Part shown: positions 42,821-54,181 of the stretch, in pieces | Layout of the letters: each line of letters opens with the position of its first letter | How positions within the stretch are numbered: the stretch's first letter is position 1 | Source: Brachypterus glaber | Lineage: Eukaryota > Arthropoda > Insecta > Coleoptera > Kateretidae | NCBI GenBank assembly: GCA_958510825.1 | Contig: OY294050.1 | Location: forward strand, 42,483,249 to 42,547,248 | Direction: 5' to 3' | Length of the DNA stretch: 64,000 nt | Notes under the pieces: generated by a model | The model's database searches: none | What the model was told of the DNA's origin: nothing | The model's input: only the letters and a program-made list of their open reading frames with translations | Made by a program: the position numbers and the translations under genes

Positions 42821-44510
42821 ACGACCAAGACTAAAACCTAATTTTACGCTTTCATTTTCGGGACTAAACTTGCCGTTTTTCTCCCTAAGGAATAAAAATC
42901 ACGGCAACCTTGATAATATTAAAATATACTTACTATGTGCTTTTCTCGTTCAAAAATTAGGTTTGGTGGTGTTTTGTAATAAATTAGCGATACTAACCAA
43001 TTTATTTGATTTTAACAAAGAAAACCTTTAAAAATAACTGTTATAACAATTTATACATAACTTAAAATTTATCATCTTCGTCCATTTTTTTGACGTCTGT
43101 GTCAACCATATTAAAAAACAATTGAAATCGCGATAGCCATGAAACTGACTTTTCGCAATTTACAGGCATCTTGATTAAATTACCAAAAAAAAAAACAACC
43201 GATTTTAGATGCGTGGTTTTAATTTTATCTACCTACCTAAATTATGCTTGGTCCTGCAAAAAATAGTGTATATATCTCAGGACGAAACTTGGCTGTTTTA
43301 GTCCCTTGTATTTCTGTTTCCCTCGCTCGCTACGCTTGCTCAGGAAACACTAATGCAGCGGGACTAAAACAGCCAGTTTAGTCCCTTGGTATATAAATAA
43401 CTATTTTACACGACCAAGACTAAAACCTAATTTTACGCTTTTATTTTTGGGACTTAACTTGCCGTTTTTCTCTCAAGGGAATAAAAATCACGGCAACCTT
43501 GATAATATTAAAATATACTTACTATGTGCTTTACTGGTTCAAAAATTATGTTTGGTGATGTTTTGTAATAAATTAGCGATTCAAACCAATTTATTTTATT
43601 TTAACAAAGAAAACCTTTAAAAATAACATTGTTATAACAATTTATAGATAACTTAAAATTTATCATCTTCGTCCATTTTTTTGACGTTTGTGTCAACCAT
43701 ATTAAAAAACAATTGAAATCGCGATAGCCATGAAACTGACTTTTCGCAATTTACAGGCATCTTGATTAAATACCAAAAAAAAAAACAACCGATTTTAGAT
43801 GCGTGGTTTTTAATTTTATCTACCTGCCTAAATTATGCTTGGTCCTGCAAAAAATAGTGTATATATCTCAGGACGAAACTTGGCTGTTTTAGTCCCTTGC
43901 ATTTCTGTTTCCCTCGCTCGCTACGCTTGCTCAGGAAACACTAATGCAGCGGGACTAAAACAGCCAGTTTAGTCCCTTGGTATATAAATAACTATTTTAC
44001 ACGACCAAGACTAAAACCTAATTTTACGCTTTTATTTTTGGGACTTAACTTGCCGTTTTTCTCTCAAGGGAATAAAAATCACGGCAACCTTGATAATATT
44101 AAAATATACTTACTATGTGCTTTACTGGTTCAAAAATTATGTTTGGTGATGTTTTGTAATAAATTAGCGATTCAAACCAATTTATTTGATTTTAACAAAG
44201 AAAACCTTTAAAAATAACATTGTTATAACAATTTATACATGACTTGAAATTTATCATCTTCGTCCATTTTTTTGACGTTTCTGTCAACCATATTAAAAAA
44301 CAATTGAAATCGCGATAGCCATAAAACTGACTTTTCGCAATTTACAGGCATCTTGATTAAATTACGAAAATAAAACAACCGATTTTAGACGAGTGGTTTT
44401 TAATTTTAATTTTATCTACCTACCTAAATTATGTTTGGTCCTGCAAAAAATAGTGTATATACCTCAGGACTAAACTTGGCTGTTTTAGTCCCTTGGTATA
44501 TAAATAAAAA
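42821..44510 (+). repeat. 590-bp tandem repeat, about 2.9 copies
   Basis: The word ACGACCAAGACTAAAACCTA recurs at 42821, 43410 and 44001, giving periods of 589 and 591. Copies are highly similar over the full unit. Units 1 and 2 end with a hairpin-prone segment, GGCTGTTTTAGTCCCTTG...GGGACTAAAACAGCC, enclosing CCTCGCTCGCTACGCTTGCTC. The third copy lacks that enclosed part and stops near 44510. No ORF. Confidence 0.88.
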
Positions 44511-44514
44511 TAGT

Positions 44515-44780
44515 TACTCGAGTAATCGCTAACTACGGCATTCAAATCCCGGCCCGGGATTCCCGGGACCATGTGTACACTTTTGGCTTTATCATAAAAA
44601 AATTAACATATTTAGGGATTTGAATGCCCTAGTAATCGCACTTGAATAATTATTATAATTAGTTTCTTTACAACTAAACCTGAAAAAAAAACTGGGTGAA
44701 TTAAAATAATCTCAACTTTTTTGTTTATGTTAATAAATAGTAATAAAAAACTAACTACAGTTAATGCAAGGTACAAATTT
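44515..44780 (+). repeat. Duplicated segment X with GGCATTCAAATCCC hairpin element
   Basis: GAGTAATCGCTAACTAC is followed by a mini-element with ends GGCATTCAAATCCC / GGGATTTGAATGCC (44537-44628). TAGTAATCGCACTTGAATAA follows, down to ATGCAAGGTACAAA. The same order recurs at 45885-46518, so the whole stretch is a duplicated segment. Non-coding. Confidence 0.75.
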
Positions 44781-45581
44781 CCCTGTTAGCAAAGTACATA
44801 AATCTAACTTAACATAACATTAGATTAGTGACATTTTTATGTTTAGTCTCAAACGTTATACAAAAACGTTATAAAATACATAAATCTAACGTTAGTTTCC
44901 TAATCAAATTCTAACCTTTTTCTAACCTTATTCTAACTTTAAATATTTTTTAAATTTCCATTATTAATACGTAAGCTATAGTAGAAAATACTCATTTCAC
45001 ACAGCTATGTACCTAGGTTTGATAATTATTTATTATTTCTATAATAAATTTAAAAAATATCCCCCAAAACTCAAAATTATAGTAAGTCTGGCAACGCTGT
45101 ACTAGAATTAAAACATTTTTTATTCTGAATGTATAAATAAATATTAACTAAGTAAATAAGTATAAAGTTTTTCTAAAAGGTAAACGTATTTATCGAAGTA
45201 TAACAGCATATTACACGAAAAATATTTAGGGCCACCTAAAAAGATGGCTATTTTATAAATAAATGTAACGAAATTATGTTTAAAAATATTATGATTGCTA
45301 AAATATATTAACATTTATTTATATGAATAAATTTGTCTCCAGCTGCCATTTTATGATGCAGGTAGAAATTTCCTAGTTGGCCACACCCCCTTCGAAAGTT
45401 AGAAATTAAACGTACTCAAAACATATTTCTAACTTAAAAATCCAACGTCGGATTAACGTTTGTAACTAACGTTTGATTTTAACGTTAAAAAGCGGGACAT
45501 TTGCACATATTTTATAACGTACTTTTAAACAGTTTTCTAACATTAGAAAAACGTTATTCTAACGTTAAATTTCTACTAGGG
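44781..45581 (-). mobile_element. CCCTGGTAGAAA-family MITE, copy 3 (TT duplication)
   Basis: The ends are CCCTGTTAGCAAAGTACAT... (mutated) and ...AAATTTCTACTAGGG, with TT on both flanks. Reverse orientation relative to copies 1 and 2. It is inserted at the right edge of duplicated segment X. Non-coding. Confidence 0.8.
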
Positions 45582-45584
45582 TTA

Positions 45585-45730
45585 AGGTCGATTCAGGCAT
45601 AATTACTACTAGCTAAACTAAGCCATTCTGGCCTTTTGATTGGCCAGGTGAGAAGCCATCTTTCTTTTTGGCCTATCAAAAGGCCAGAATGGCTTAGTTT
45701 AGTTAGTGGTAATTATGCCTGAATCAGCCA
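45585..45730. mobile_element. Short near-perfect hairpin MITE (TTA flanks)
   Basis: GATTCAGGCATAATTACTAC... and its mirror ...GTGGTAATTATGCCTGAATC enclose inverted CTAAACTAAGCCATTCTGGCC, with a loop near 45650. TTA lies on each side (45582-45584 and 45731-45733). A transcript would fold into one hairpin of about 145 bases. Confidence 0.75.
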
Positions 45731-45884
45731 TTAGTAAACAATACAATTTAATTGTCAAGTAATTGACAAGGCAAAAACTGCGTTTTGAAATTCGCCTCCT
45801 CAATCCACCTACAATTTCCTACATTGCCGCGTGATTCTACGTGGTTTACATAATATGTATATTAATATTATGAATTTTGCAACA

Positions 45885-46518
45885 GAGTAATCGCTAGCTA
45901 CCCCTTGCGACTTTACAATCACGCTGAAAAAACTGGAAACATTCTAATAACATTTTGTAATCATGCTGTTACCAGAGTATTTCCAGAGTGTATTTGTGCC
46001 CTTTATCCATAACGTTCCCAGAGTAAAATCAGAGCGTTTTCAGAGTGTTTTCGTTTGGACTGTTTTTTTTTTTTTTTTTTTAAGTCCAAACGAAAACACT
46101 CTGATTAAAAAAAAAAAAAGTCCAAACCCACTTTGGATCTACTGTGAATCAAGCCTGGAACCACTCTGATTCAACTCTGACAAAATGGCACAAAACCACT
46201 CTGGAAACACGTTGGCAGCAGAATGTTTTCACTCTGACTCTGTTTCCAGAGTGTTTCCAGAGTAAGTTGAAGGGACGGCATTCAAATCCCGGCCCGGGAC
46301 CATGTGTACACTTTTTTCTTCTTTTTTGGCTTTATCATAAAAAAATTAGCATATTTAGGGATTTGAATGCCCTAGTAATCGCACTTGAATAATTTTTATA
46401 ATTAGTTTCTTTACAACTAAACCTGAAAAAAAAACTGGGTGAAATAAAATAATCTCAACTTTAATGTTTATATTAATAAATAGTAATAAATAACTAACTA
46501 CAGTAAATGCAAGGTACA
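45885..46518 (+). repeat. Duplicated segment Y (with a MITE inserted)
   Basis: This is the same sequence as 44515-44780 (GAGTAATCGCTAGCTAC ... GGCATTCAAATCCC ... GCAAGGTACAAA), interrupted after CTAC by the CCCTTGCGAC MITE at 45902-46274. Segment X gives the uninterrupted form. Confidence 0.75.
45902..46274 (+). mobile_element. CCCTTGCGAC-family MITE, copy 1 (AC duplication)
   Basis: It begins CCCTTGCGACTTTACAATCA and ends GAGTAAGTTGAAGGG. Compared with copy 2 (62769-63118) the right tip lacks a few bases (GTCGC). AC is duplicated at both flanks, confirmed by the uninterrupted segment X. The interior is built from CCAGAGTG/CACTCTGG words in both orientations around a T-rich/A-rich centre, so the whole element folds back. 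Confidence 0.82.
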
Positions 46519-46676
46519 AAATATGGCTTCTCTCACAACCTTTCTTTGCAATAAGAAAAAAAAATAGGGTTGGTTCAAAACAAAAAAAAATGGATTTTTT
46601 TTGCTGCTTCTAGAATATAAAGATTATTTTGATGAGTAAATATTCCACAAAAAAAAATAAGAAGTATTGGAGTATA

Positions 46677-46900
46677 TGTGATGGTGATGAACCATTTGGA
46701 CATGCGCAGGAGTTGAGGACGTGGAACCCCCACCCGATAATGCGACCCCGGAGAAGTGGACGTGACCGACCGCCATTCTACGTCCTACAGTCATAGGCAT
46801 AACAAGTTCATTGTACATAATTAGATTACCTTTATTAATTAATAAATCTCTGTGATATACTGCAAATCATCTCGTTATTTTTTATACCTAGTATATTACA
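46677..46900 (+). repeat. Gypsy left LTR
   Basis: Starts TGTGATGGTGATG, ends GTATATTACA, and contains an AATAAA near 46840 as a candidate polyadenylation signal. By eye it is identical to 52079-52302. Short antisense ORFs in both LTRs are chance. Confidence 0.93.
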
Positions 46901-46985
46901 AAGTTGGCGACGAAAATATTCGAACGGAAATACGCGGAAACCCCTTAAAAATCAGTGATAAGTGTTCTGGGAAACGCCCAAGAAA

Positions 46986-49900
46986 ATGGCCGGCATAAGC
47001 ATGAAGATGGAGGAATTTAGCGCGGAAACTCAAGACTGGACTATCTACTGCGAGCGATTGCAACACTATTTCAAGGCAAATGCAATTAAAGATGAGTTAC
47101 GAGTTCCAACATTGCTGAGTCTTATAGGAACAAGTACGTACAAACTTTGTAGAGATCTTGCTTTTCCCGTAAATCCTTCAGAAAAAACATTTGAGGAAGT
47201 TGTAAGCCTTATGAGCGAACACTTCAGCAAAAAAGTAATTATTTCGAAAGAAAGGCGTAATTTTATGGATATTATGCAGGAAGAAAACGAAAGCGTTGCA
47301 GAATTTTATGCACGCCTATGTAATGCCGCTTCAGAATGTAAATTTGAGGCAAATTTAAAAACGGTTTTAAAGCTAAAATTTATCACTGGTTTGAGAAAAG
47401 GGAAGATTTTTGAAAGAATTTGTGAAGAACCTGACGAGACGACATTGGAGAAGATCATCGAGCTAGCGAAGAGCAGGGAGAGAGATACGTATGACACGAA
47501 AGACGTCCATTTTGTTCACAACCAGCGCAACGGCAAATTTCAAAGTTCCCGCCATCATGTCGGCAGAGGGCAGTACCACTCGTCGCAAGTTCCGGCAGGG
47601 AGGAAGTTAACAAAGATGGATGCCGCTGTCAAACAGACGTCATCATCCCAGGTGTCAAAGGATAAAAACAAAGGTTGTTCTAGATGTAATAATAAATTTC
47701 ACAATTCAAGTAAGTGTAAATATTCTAATTATCAATGTTCAAATTGTAAGATGAAAGGTCATTTAGCAAGGGCTTGCAAAAACAGAAATGTGAACTTCGT
47801 AGAAAAAAAAAATGTTGATGATAACATTGAAAAGTGTTGGACCATAGGCGTAGAATCTAATTTTAAAAATTTTAAATGTAATGTCCCAAAAATATCTGTA
47901 AACAAAAATTTTAATCGTGATGTCCCAAAGAATTTTAATTGTAATTCGGATTTAAATAATGAGGCTATTTTTATGTTAAAAAACGTAAATAAAAACTTAA
48001 ATGAATTTTGCATTGAAGTAACAATTGATAATAAAGAGATTTTTTTTGATTTGGATACTGGATCGGCAGTATCTGCAATGAATTTAGACACGTATTTAAA
48101 ATATTTTACGCATCATAAATTGCATAACGACAATGTTACTTTCAAAGCATATAATAGCTCATTATTTAAACCAAGAGGTTATTTTGTTACGTATGTAAAT
48201 TATAATAAGGTATCTAATTTAATTAAATTTTATGTTGTACAGGGGGCAGGTGCCTGTATTCTCGGACGGAATTTTATGGACCAATTCAAAATGAAAATGG
48301 AAATGATAAATTTAGTGAAAACTTCATCGGAGTGGAGGGGTCGAAAGGAGTTAGTGGAAAAGTATCCAGAGGTATTTTCAAAGGATCTAGGAAGGTTTAA
48401 GTTGGCAAAAATAAAACTGCATTTAAAGGAAAATACAGTTCCGGTGTTTCTAAAGGCTAGAAACGTGCCGTTGGCGTATAGAAAGAAGCTGGATGAGGAG
48501 TTGGATAATCTTGAGAGGCAAGGCATCATCACCAGCATCCCTACGTCATCCTGGGCCACACCATTGGTAATTATCACCAAGGAAAATGGAGAATTAAGGG
48601 TCTGTTCAGACTATAAATCAACTGTAAACCGTCACCTCATGGATACACAGTACCCGCTACCACGGATAGAGGAAATTTTTGAAAAGCTGCGCGGAGGGAA
48701 AAAGTTCACGAAGTTAGATCTATCAAAAGCATACCTGCAGTTTGAAGTAGACGAAGAGTCTAGCAGGATATTGACGTGGGCGACACCTAGAGGTTTGTAC
48801 AAATGTAACCGTCTCCCCTTTGGCATAAAAATTGCAAGTCATGTCTTCCAGAAGCACATTGAGGAACTTCTGGCAGGTATTGACTTTTGTGTGAATTTTT
48901 TGGATGATATTATAATTTCAGGTAGATCAGATTCTGAGCATTTGCAGATTTTGAACCAGGTTTTGGAAAGACTCCGTGCAGCAGGCCTAACAGTAAATGA
49001 AGAAAAGTGTGTATACTTCAAAGACAGCGTAGAGTATCTGGGACATAAGATCAGCGCTGAGGGCCTAAGAAAAACAGAAAAACGCGTAGAAGCAATATTA
49101 AAAGCTCCAAAACCAACAAATATTACGGAAGTTAGATCATTTTTGGGTATGATAAACCATTATGGAAGGTTTATTCCAAACTCCGTCAAAATATTAAAAC
49201 CAATTTACGAGTTGTTAAAAAAAGATAACAATGAAGGATGGAACGAAGACTGTGATAAGGCATATACGGAAGTAAAGAAGATTCTAGCATCTGATACCGT
49301 TTTGGTCCATTTTAATCCTGAGGAGTTCCCGGTGATTCTTATCACAGACGCATCTCAAAAAGGCATATCAGGAATCTTGGCACATAAAATGAAAGATGGA
49401 TCAGAAAGAATGGTAGCCTGTGTATCCAGGACGTTGACGGTTTCAGAAAGTAATTATCCTATTTCGCATTTAGAAGGTCTGGCAGTGTACTGGTCGGTGC
49501 AAAAATTCTATCAGTACTTGACAGGTATAACTTTCACCATTAAAAGTGACGCAAAAACCATTGTCGGCTTGTTCAAAGAGAACAAGAAGTTGCCAGTCAT
49601 GTATGCGAGTAGATTACAAAGATGGGCCGCATATTTATCAAGTTTCGATTACACCATCCAGTTCATAAAAGGACAAAGTAACAGTATAGCTGATTTTTAT
49701 AGTCGAGCACCCGTGAAAATAAATTATATCCAGGAGGATAGAGGGTTATATATAAACTATACTGAAGAAATGGAAGATTGGCCAATAAATAATAAGAAAA
49801 TTCAAGAGGAAACAGAAAAAGATGAAGATTTGAAGAAAATCAGGAACTTCATAAGAAGAGATAAATGGCCAGATAAGGTAGAAAAACATTTAATTCCATT

Positions 49901-51407
49901 TAGAAACCGAAGAAATGAATTTTCCATTGAAAAAAACATTATATTATTGGGACAGCGTTTGGTAATACCAACATCTTTAAGAAAATCGTTGCTAGAGGAG
50001 CTCCACCACCATCATTTTGGAATGGTAAGGACTAAAAGCATTGCAAGGTCCTATATTTACTGGCCAGACATTGACAAGGACATCGAGCGAGTCTGTAGAC
50101 AATGCCAATATTGTCTGGAACAGCAATCTTTACCACCAAAAAACGAATTGACACCTTGGAACGTAGAAACAGCACCATGGAAACGCGTAAACATGGATTT
50201 TTGTGGCCCAATTAATAAACATATGTTTCTAGTTATGGTGGATGCGTACTCCAAATGGATGGAAGTATTTATAGTAAAAAACATGACATCGCTGGAAACA
50301 GAAGAAAAAATTAAAGAAGCATGTTCAAGATGGGGCCTAATGGAAACGGTAGTGTCTGACAATGCCAGTCAGTTCCGGGCAAGTAATGTTCAAAGCTTTT
50401 TCAGGAGAAATGCTATAAAACATATAACTTCTCCCGTAGCAAATCCCGCTAGCAATGGAGCAGCCGAGAACGCCGTAAAAACGTTTAAGAGGAACATCCG
50501 TAGCAGACTGGCAGACCCCAGAAATAAAGGTAAATCCATGAACATATTAATCTCTGAATTTCTGTTTTCCTATAGAACCACACAGCACTGCAGCACCAAA
50601 GAAACTCCAGCTCAACTAATACAGAAGAGACAGCTGAGAACCAGAATGGAAATATTAAAGGAAAATCCGGATTTAGAGGAAAAGGATGCTGCAGTACCAG
50701 AAAAGCATAGAAAGGCTCAAGAAACGCAAAAATTTTACCATGGTGGAGGAAAAAGAACTTTGCAAATAGGAGAAAAGGTTATGCTGACCGACTACAGAAC
50801 TACAAACAAGAGGAAATGGATAAAAGCAACGGTAATCAAAAAAATAGGTAATTCTGTATATATTTGTAGGTTAGAAAATGGACAGATGTGGAAAAGACAC
50901 ATAAATCAAATAATAAGAAGAGAGGAGGATATGGTGAAGGTGCCAATCACGACGTCATCGAGACCTGAGAACCGATATTCCACGCCATTCCAGCCTCATC
51001 AGCTCCAAAACACACCTAGCCAGGAAAACACACGGGAAACCAGCCCAGAACCACTGGATCTACAAATTTTGCCAAACCAAACCGAAACACCGCAAAATGA
51101 TCCAGAACTGTCGGAAGAAGAAATGCCTAATCTGTCAAGACAAGTGACACCTCTTCCAGAACCAGGAAACCGGGATACGGATCAACTGACTCCCCCAGGT
51201 CCTTCCACGCAATATCAGGAAGTACCACCAACGACAGCCGCTACTGCTAAAAACAGTAACGACCGAAAAAGCATTTTGGAAGAGAATACAGGCAGCAGAA
51301 CCCAAAAAGAGAGTAAGACTGAAAATGTATATAAAAATAGGACTAGAACTAGGACGGTCAAGACTCCAGGTAAATACAAGGACTATGTTTTGGGTCAATA
51401 TGATTAA
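46986..51407 (+). CDS. Gypsy Gag-Pol polyprotein (about 1473 aa)
   Basis: The first ATG of the frame is at 46986 (MAGISMKMEEFSAET); the 24 bases upstream are open but start with GTG. In order: a Gag region; two CCHC-like knuckles near 235-265 (CSRCNNKFHNSSKC, CSNCKMKGHLARAC); an aspartic protease (DLDTGSAVS near 355); RT (LDLSKAYLQF near 576, FLDDIIISG near 637); RNase H (LITDASQKG near 785). The integrase has an HHCC zinc domain (LHHHHFG...CRQCQYC near 1005-1040) and a D,D,E core (MVDAYSKW, VSDNASQF, NGAAENAVK). There is no frameshift between Gag and Pol. Confidence 0.95.
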   Translation: MAGISMKMEEFSAETQDWTIYCERLQHYFKANAIKDELRVPTLLSLIGTSTYKLCRDLAFPVNPSEKTFEEVVSLMSEHFSKKVIISKERRNFMDIMQEENESVAEFYARLCNAASECKFEANLKTVLKLKFITGLRKGKIFERICEEPDETTLEKIIELAKSRERDTYDTKDVHFVHNQRNGKFQSSRHHVGRGQYHSSQVPAGRKLTKMDAAVKQTSSSQVSKDKNKGCSRCNNKFHNSSKCKYSNYQCSNCKMKGHLARACKNRNVNFVEKKNVDDNIEKCWTIGVESNFKNFKCNVPKISVNKNFNRDVPKNFNCNSDLNNEAIFMLKNVNKNLNEFCIEVTIDNKEIFFDLDTGSAVSAMNLDTYLKYFTHHKLHNDNVTFKAYNSSLFKPRGYFVTYVNYNKVSNLIKFYVVQGAGACILGRNFMDQFKMKMEMINLVKTSSEWRGRKELVEKYPEVFSKDLGRFKLAKIKLHLKENTVPVFLKARNVPLAYRKKLDEELDNLERQGIITSIPTSSWATPLVIITKENGELRVCSDYKSTVNRHLMDTQYPLPRIEEIFEKLRGGKKFTKLDLSKAYLQFEVDEESSRILTWATPRGLYKCNRLPFGIKIASHVFQKHIEELLAGIDFCVNFLDDIIISGRSDSEHLQILNQVLERLRAAGLTVNEEKCVYFKDSVEYLGHKISAEGLRKTEKRVEAILKAPKPTNITEVRSFLGMINHYGRFIPNSVKILKPIYELLKKDNNEGWNEDCDKAYTEVKKILASDTVLVHFNPEEFPVILITDASQKGISGILAHKMKDGSERMVACVSRTLTVSESNYPISHLEGLAVYWSVQKFYQYLTGITFTIKSDAKTIVGLFKENKKLPVMYASRLQRWAAYLSSFDYTIQFIKGQSNSIADFYSRAPVKINYIQEDRGLYINYTEEMEDWPINNKKIQEETEKDEDLKKIRNFIRRDKWPDKVEKHLIPFRNRRNEFSIEKNIILLGQRLVIPTSLRKSLLEELHHHHFGMVRTKSIARSYIYWPDIDKDIERVCRQCQYCLEQQSLPPKNELTPWNVETAPWKRVNMDFCGPINKHMFLVMVDAYSKWMEVFIVKNMTSLETEEKIKEACSRWGLMETVVSDNASQFRASNVQSFFRRNAIKHITSPVANPASNGAAENAVKTFKRNIRSRLADPRNKGKSMNILISEFLFSYRTTQHCSTKETPAQLIQKRQLRTRMEILKENPDLEEKDAAVPEKHRKAQETQKFYHGGGKRTLQIGEKVMLTDYRTTNKRKWIKATVIKKIGNSVYICRLENGQMWKRHINQIIRREEDMVKVPITTSSRPENRYSTPFQPHQLQNTPSQENTRETSPEPLDLQILPNQTETPQNDPELSEEEMPNLSRQVTPLPEPGNRDTDQLTPPGPSTQYQEVPPTTAATAKNSNDRKSILEENTGSRTQKESKTENVYKNRTRTRTVKTPGKYKDYVLGQYD

Positions 51408-52078
51408 AAAGACGTAAAACATAATTTTTGTATATAAAAGGTTATTTTGTATAAACTAAATAATATATGATGTTATTTGGGGTAGACAAAATGATATTTC
51501 TTTATTTTATTCTTAAATTTCGAGGCGAATATTTATTAAAAATTTGTTTGATCTTTTAAACAAATATCATTTGGATTTAGCTTGTTTTATGCAAATAAGT
51601 ATTTTGTGGCAGTTAGCTTGATTTGCCAAAAATCGCATTTGTGGCACTTAGCTTAATTTACACAAAAAGAACTATTTGAATGTTTAAATATTTTTTACAA
51701 AAAAAATTGTATTGGAGGAAAGGATTTCAAACAAACAATATTTAAATAATAATAAACTTTATTTTAAACAGAGTTATTATTACAAAAGAATACTTGGGAA
51801 AATTAATGGATGTTCACACAAGAAATAAAATGTTAAAGGAAAATAAATGTTTTGTAATTTTATTACATAATAATATATTACACTTGTTTTAAAAATTAAA
51901 ATTAAAAAAAAAAAAGTACATAAACATTTAGGTTCCTAAATAAACTTTTGTAAATAAAAAAAAAAATTTATTTAACTACAAAAATAAACTGTTTACAGAA
52001 AAGTTTACAAAAGTATTAAAATTGTTAAATAACCTTTAGTTATTATTTTGATGGTCCACAGATTATTCACCAAGGAGG
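51408..52078. other. Gypsy 3' untranslated region
   Basis: AT-rich, non-coding sequence between the pol stop and the right LTR, with repeated TTTAGCTTG(A/T)TTT words near 51575-51660. It ends in the purine tract CAAGGAGG. Confidence 0.7.
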
Positions 52079-52302
52079 TGTGATGGTGATGAACCATTTG
52101 GACATGCGCAGGAGTTGAGGACGTGGAACCCCCACCCGATAATGCGACCCCGGAGAAGTGGACGTGACCGACCGCCATTCTACGTCCTACAGTCATAGGC
52201 ATAACAAGTTCATTGTACATAATTAGATTACCTTTATTAATTAATAAATCTCTGTGATATACTGCAAATCATCTCGTTATTTTTTATACCTAGTATATTA
52301 CA
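52079..52302 (+). repeat. Gypsy right LTR
   Basis: Matches the left LTR with no difference I can find by eye, and is followed by the duplicated GTATA. Confidence 0.93.
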
Positions 52303-52375
52303 GTATATTTACCACTCACGAGGGTGAAAGTTTTGGCTTTTTAGGGAACGTTTAAGTATTACGTAACGCACATTG

Positions 52376-52500
52376 TACTACACTTCATACCCCGTTTCTC
52401 GCGGTATTAAAGGATGCAGAGATTTCATGATTTGGCTACCCCCCCAAATATAAAATCTCTCCAGCCTTTAATAACGCGGTAACCGGGGTTGAAGTGTATA
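52376..52500. repeat. Hairpin-forming inverted repeat
   Basis: CACTTCATACCCCGTTTCTCGCGGTATTAAAGGATGCAGAGATTT and its imperfect mirror AAATCTCTCCAGCCTTTAATAACGCGGTAACCGGGGTTGAAGTG pair over about 45 bases around a short loop. A MITE-like element without resolved flanks. Confidence 0.65.
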
Positions 52501-52788
52501 AATTTTGCAAAGAACTTTTACCTCATCTTTTTGTTTGTTTATTTACTAACAGAAACGCGATCAGCTTTGTGGTGTAAAATGTAGATGTCGCTAGTCGACA
52601 TTCAGGCTACCTAGTAGCGATGTTGCGTAGTTTCCGCCTCTTTACGCGTACTAAGTGTAAACAATAGTCACTCCCCACCAGCCCCTCACCAAAGTTGGTT
52701 CACACTTCAAACAAATCATACGGTAGATTTCATCATGCTCCTTCTTGAGGTAAAAGATACACAATACAAAATTTTCGACGTATAATTA

Positions 52789-53048
52789 TCAGTAATTGTG
52801 ATTATTATAACTATTATAATTTAATGGTCTTTGAATTCTTCTGTGCCAGTGATCATCTCCATGTGTTTGCTCGTGCGTTTCGTGATAAACAACATGTTCG
52901 TCTTCTTTCAGTAATTTCGCAGGAACGCTCCTGCGAATATTAGTTTCTTGATGATGATAACTCCTGCAAGTACCAGGCCAAGAAGTACCTTCAATTTGTA
53001 TAGCAGGACGACTGTCATTAATGGTAAAATTGTTGAAAAGCCATTCAT
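52789..53048 (-). pseudogene. Array unit A: exon fragment with 4-bp deletion
   Basis: Homologous to 57122-57385 but lacks four bases (CTAG of TTCGCTAGCAGG), which breaks the frame. It is followed at 53106 by a MITE. Unit of the six-copy array. Confidence 0.82.
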
Positions 53049-53105
53049 TTATTCAAAGCCTCAAGAATGTATTAAGGCTGAGAGGTAATTTTCTCTATAT
53101 GAGTG

Positions 53106-53968
53106 CTCTGGTAGAAAAGTACACAAATCTAACTTAACATAACATTAGATTAGTGACATTTTTATGTTTAGTCTCAAACGTTATACAAAAACGTTATAAA
53201 ATATATAAATACAACCTTAAAAACTAACGTTTGACAAAAACGTTATAAAATATATAAATCTAACCTTAAAAACTAACGTTTGACAAAAACGTTATAAAAT
53301 ACATAAATCTAACGTTAGTTTCCCAACTAAATTCTAACCTTTTTTTAAACTTATTCTAACTTTAAATATTTTTTAAATTTCCATTATTAATACGTAAGCT
53401 ATAGTAGAAAATACTCATTTCAGACAGCTATGTGCCTAGGTTTGATAATTATTTATTATTTCTATAAAAGTTTAAAAAAATATCCCTAAAAGTCAAAATT
53501 ATAGTAAGTCTGGCAAGGCTGTATTAGAATTGAAAAAATATTTTAAGATTCTGAATGTATAAATAAATATTAACTAACTAAATATAAAGTTTCTCTGAGA
53601 GGTAAACGTATTTTTCGAAGTATAACAGCATATTACACGAAAAATATTTAGGGCCACCTAATTTTATAAATAAATGTAACGAAATTATGCTTAAAAATAT
53701 TATGATTCCTAAAATGTATTAAGATCTATTTATATTAATAAATGTGTCTCTAGCTGCCATTTTATGATGCAGGTAGAAATTTCCAAGTTGGCCACGCCCC
53801 CTCCGAAAGTTAGAAGTTAAACGTACTTATAACGTATTACTAACTTAAAAATTTAACGTTAGATTCTAACGTTAAAAAGCGGGACATTTGTACATATTTT
53901 ATAACGTACTTTTATATAGTTTTGTAACATTATAAAAACGTTATTCTAACGTTAAATTTCTACCAGGG
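53106..53968 (-). mobile_element. CCCTGGTAGAAA-family MITE, copy 4 (TG duplication)
   Basis: The ends are CTCTGGTAGAAAAGTACAC and AAATTTCTACCAGGG, with TG on both sides. Array units without it read GAGTGGATATAC uninterrupted. It contains an internal direct duplication of about 49 bases (ACCTTAAAAACTAACGTTTG... repeated at 53213-53310) that copy 5 lacks. Confidence 0.83.
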
Positions 53969-54181
53969 TGGATATACAGACAAACACTGAAACCTAAGAA
54001 CTTAGACCTAATTCTATTAATTTCGTAATAACAGTTTCATTTCAAATAATAAATAAACAATGTATGCTTTATATTTAAGTAATTTTTGAGTGTCTATTAA
54101 TTTTATTTAACTTTTTACAATCCGATCCTGTATTCTTAAAAATCAATAGATACACAAAACAAAATTTTCGACGTATAATTA

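Larger units (their letters stand above)
46677..52302 (+). mobile_element. Full-length Gypsy LTR retrotransposon
   Basis: Two 224-base LTRs (TGTGATGG...ATTACA) enclose one long gag-pol frame. The 5-bp duplication GTATA is exact (46672-46676 and 52303-52307). A primer-binding-site-like TTGGCGACGAAAA follows the left LTR after AAG, and a short purine tract (CAAGGAGG) precedes the right LTR. No env-like ORF follows pol: 51408-52078 is AT-rich and non-coding. The intact frame and matching LTRs point to very recent insertion. Confidence 0.95.

Noticed and set aside
46624..46818. MYNELVMPM... ORF in the LTRs (also 52005-52220)
   Set aside because: Antisense ORF in the LTR, repeated only because the LTR is repeated.
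46962..46985. Start of Gypsy gag-pol at 46962
   Set aside because: That codon is GTG; the first ATG in frame is 46986.
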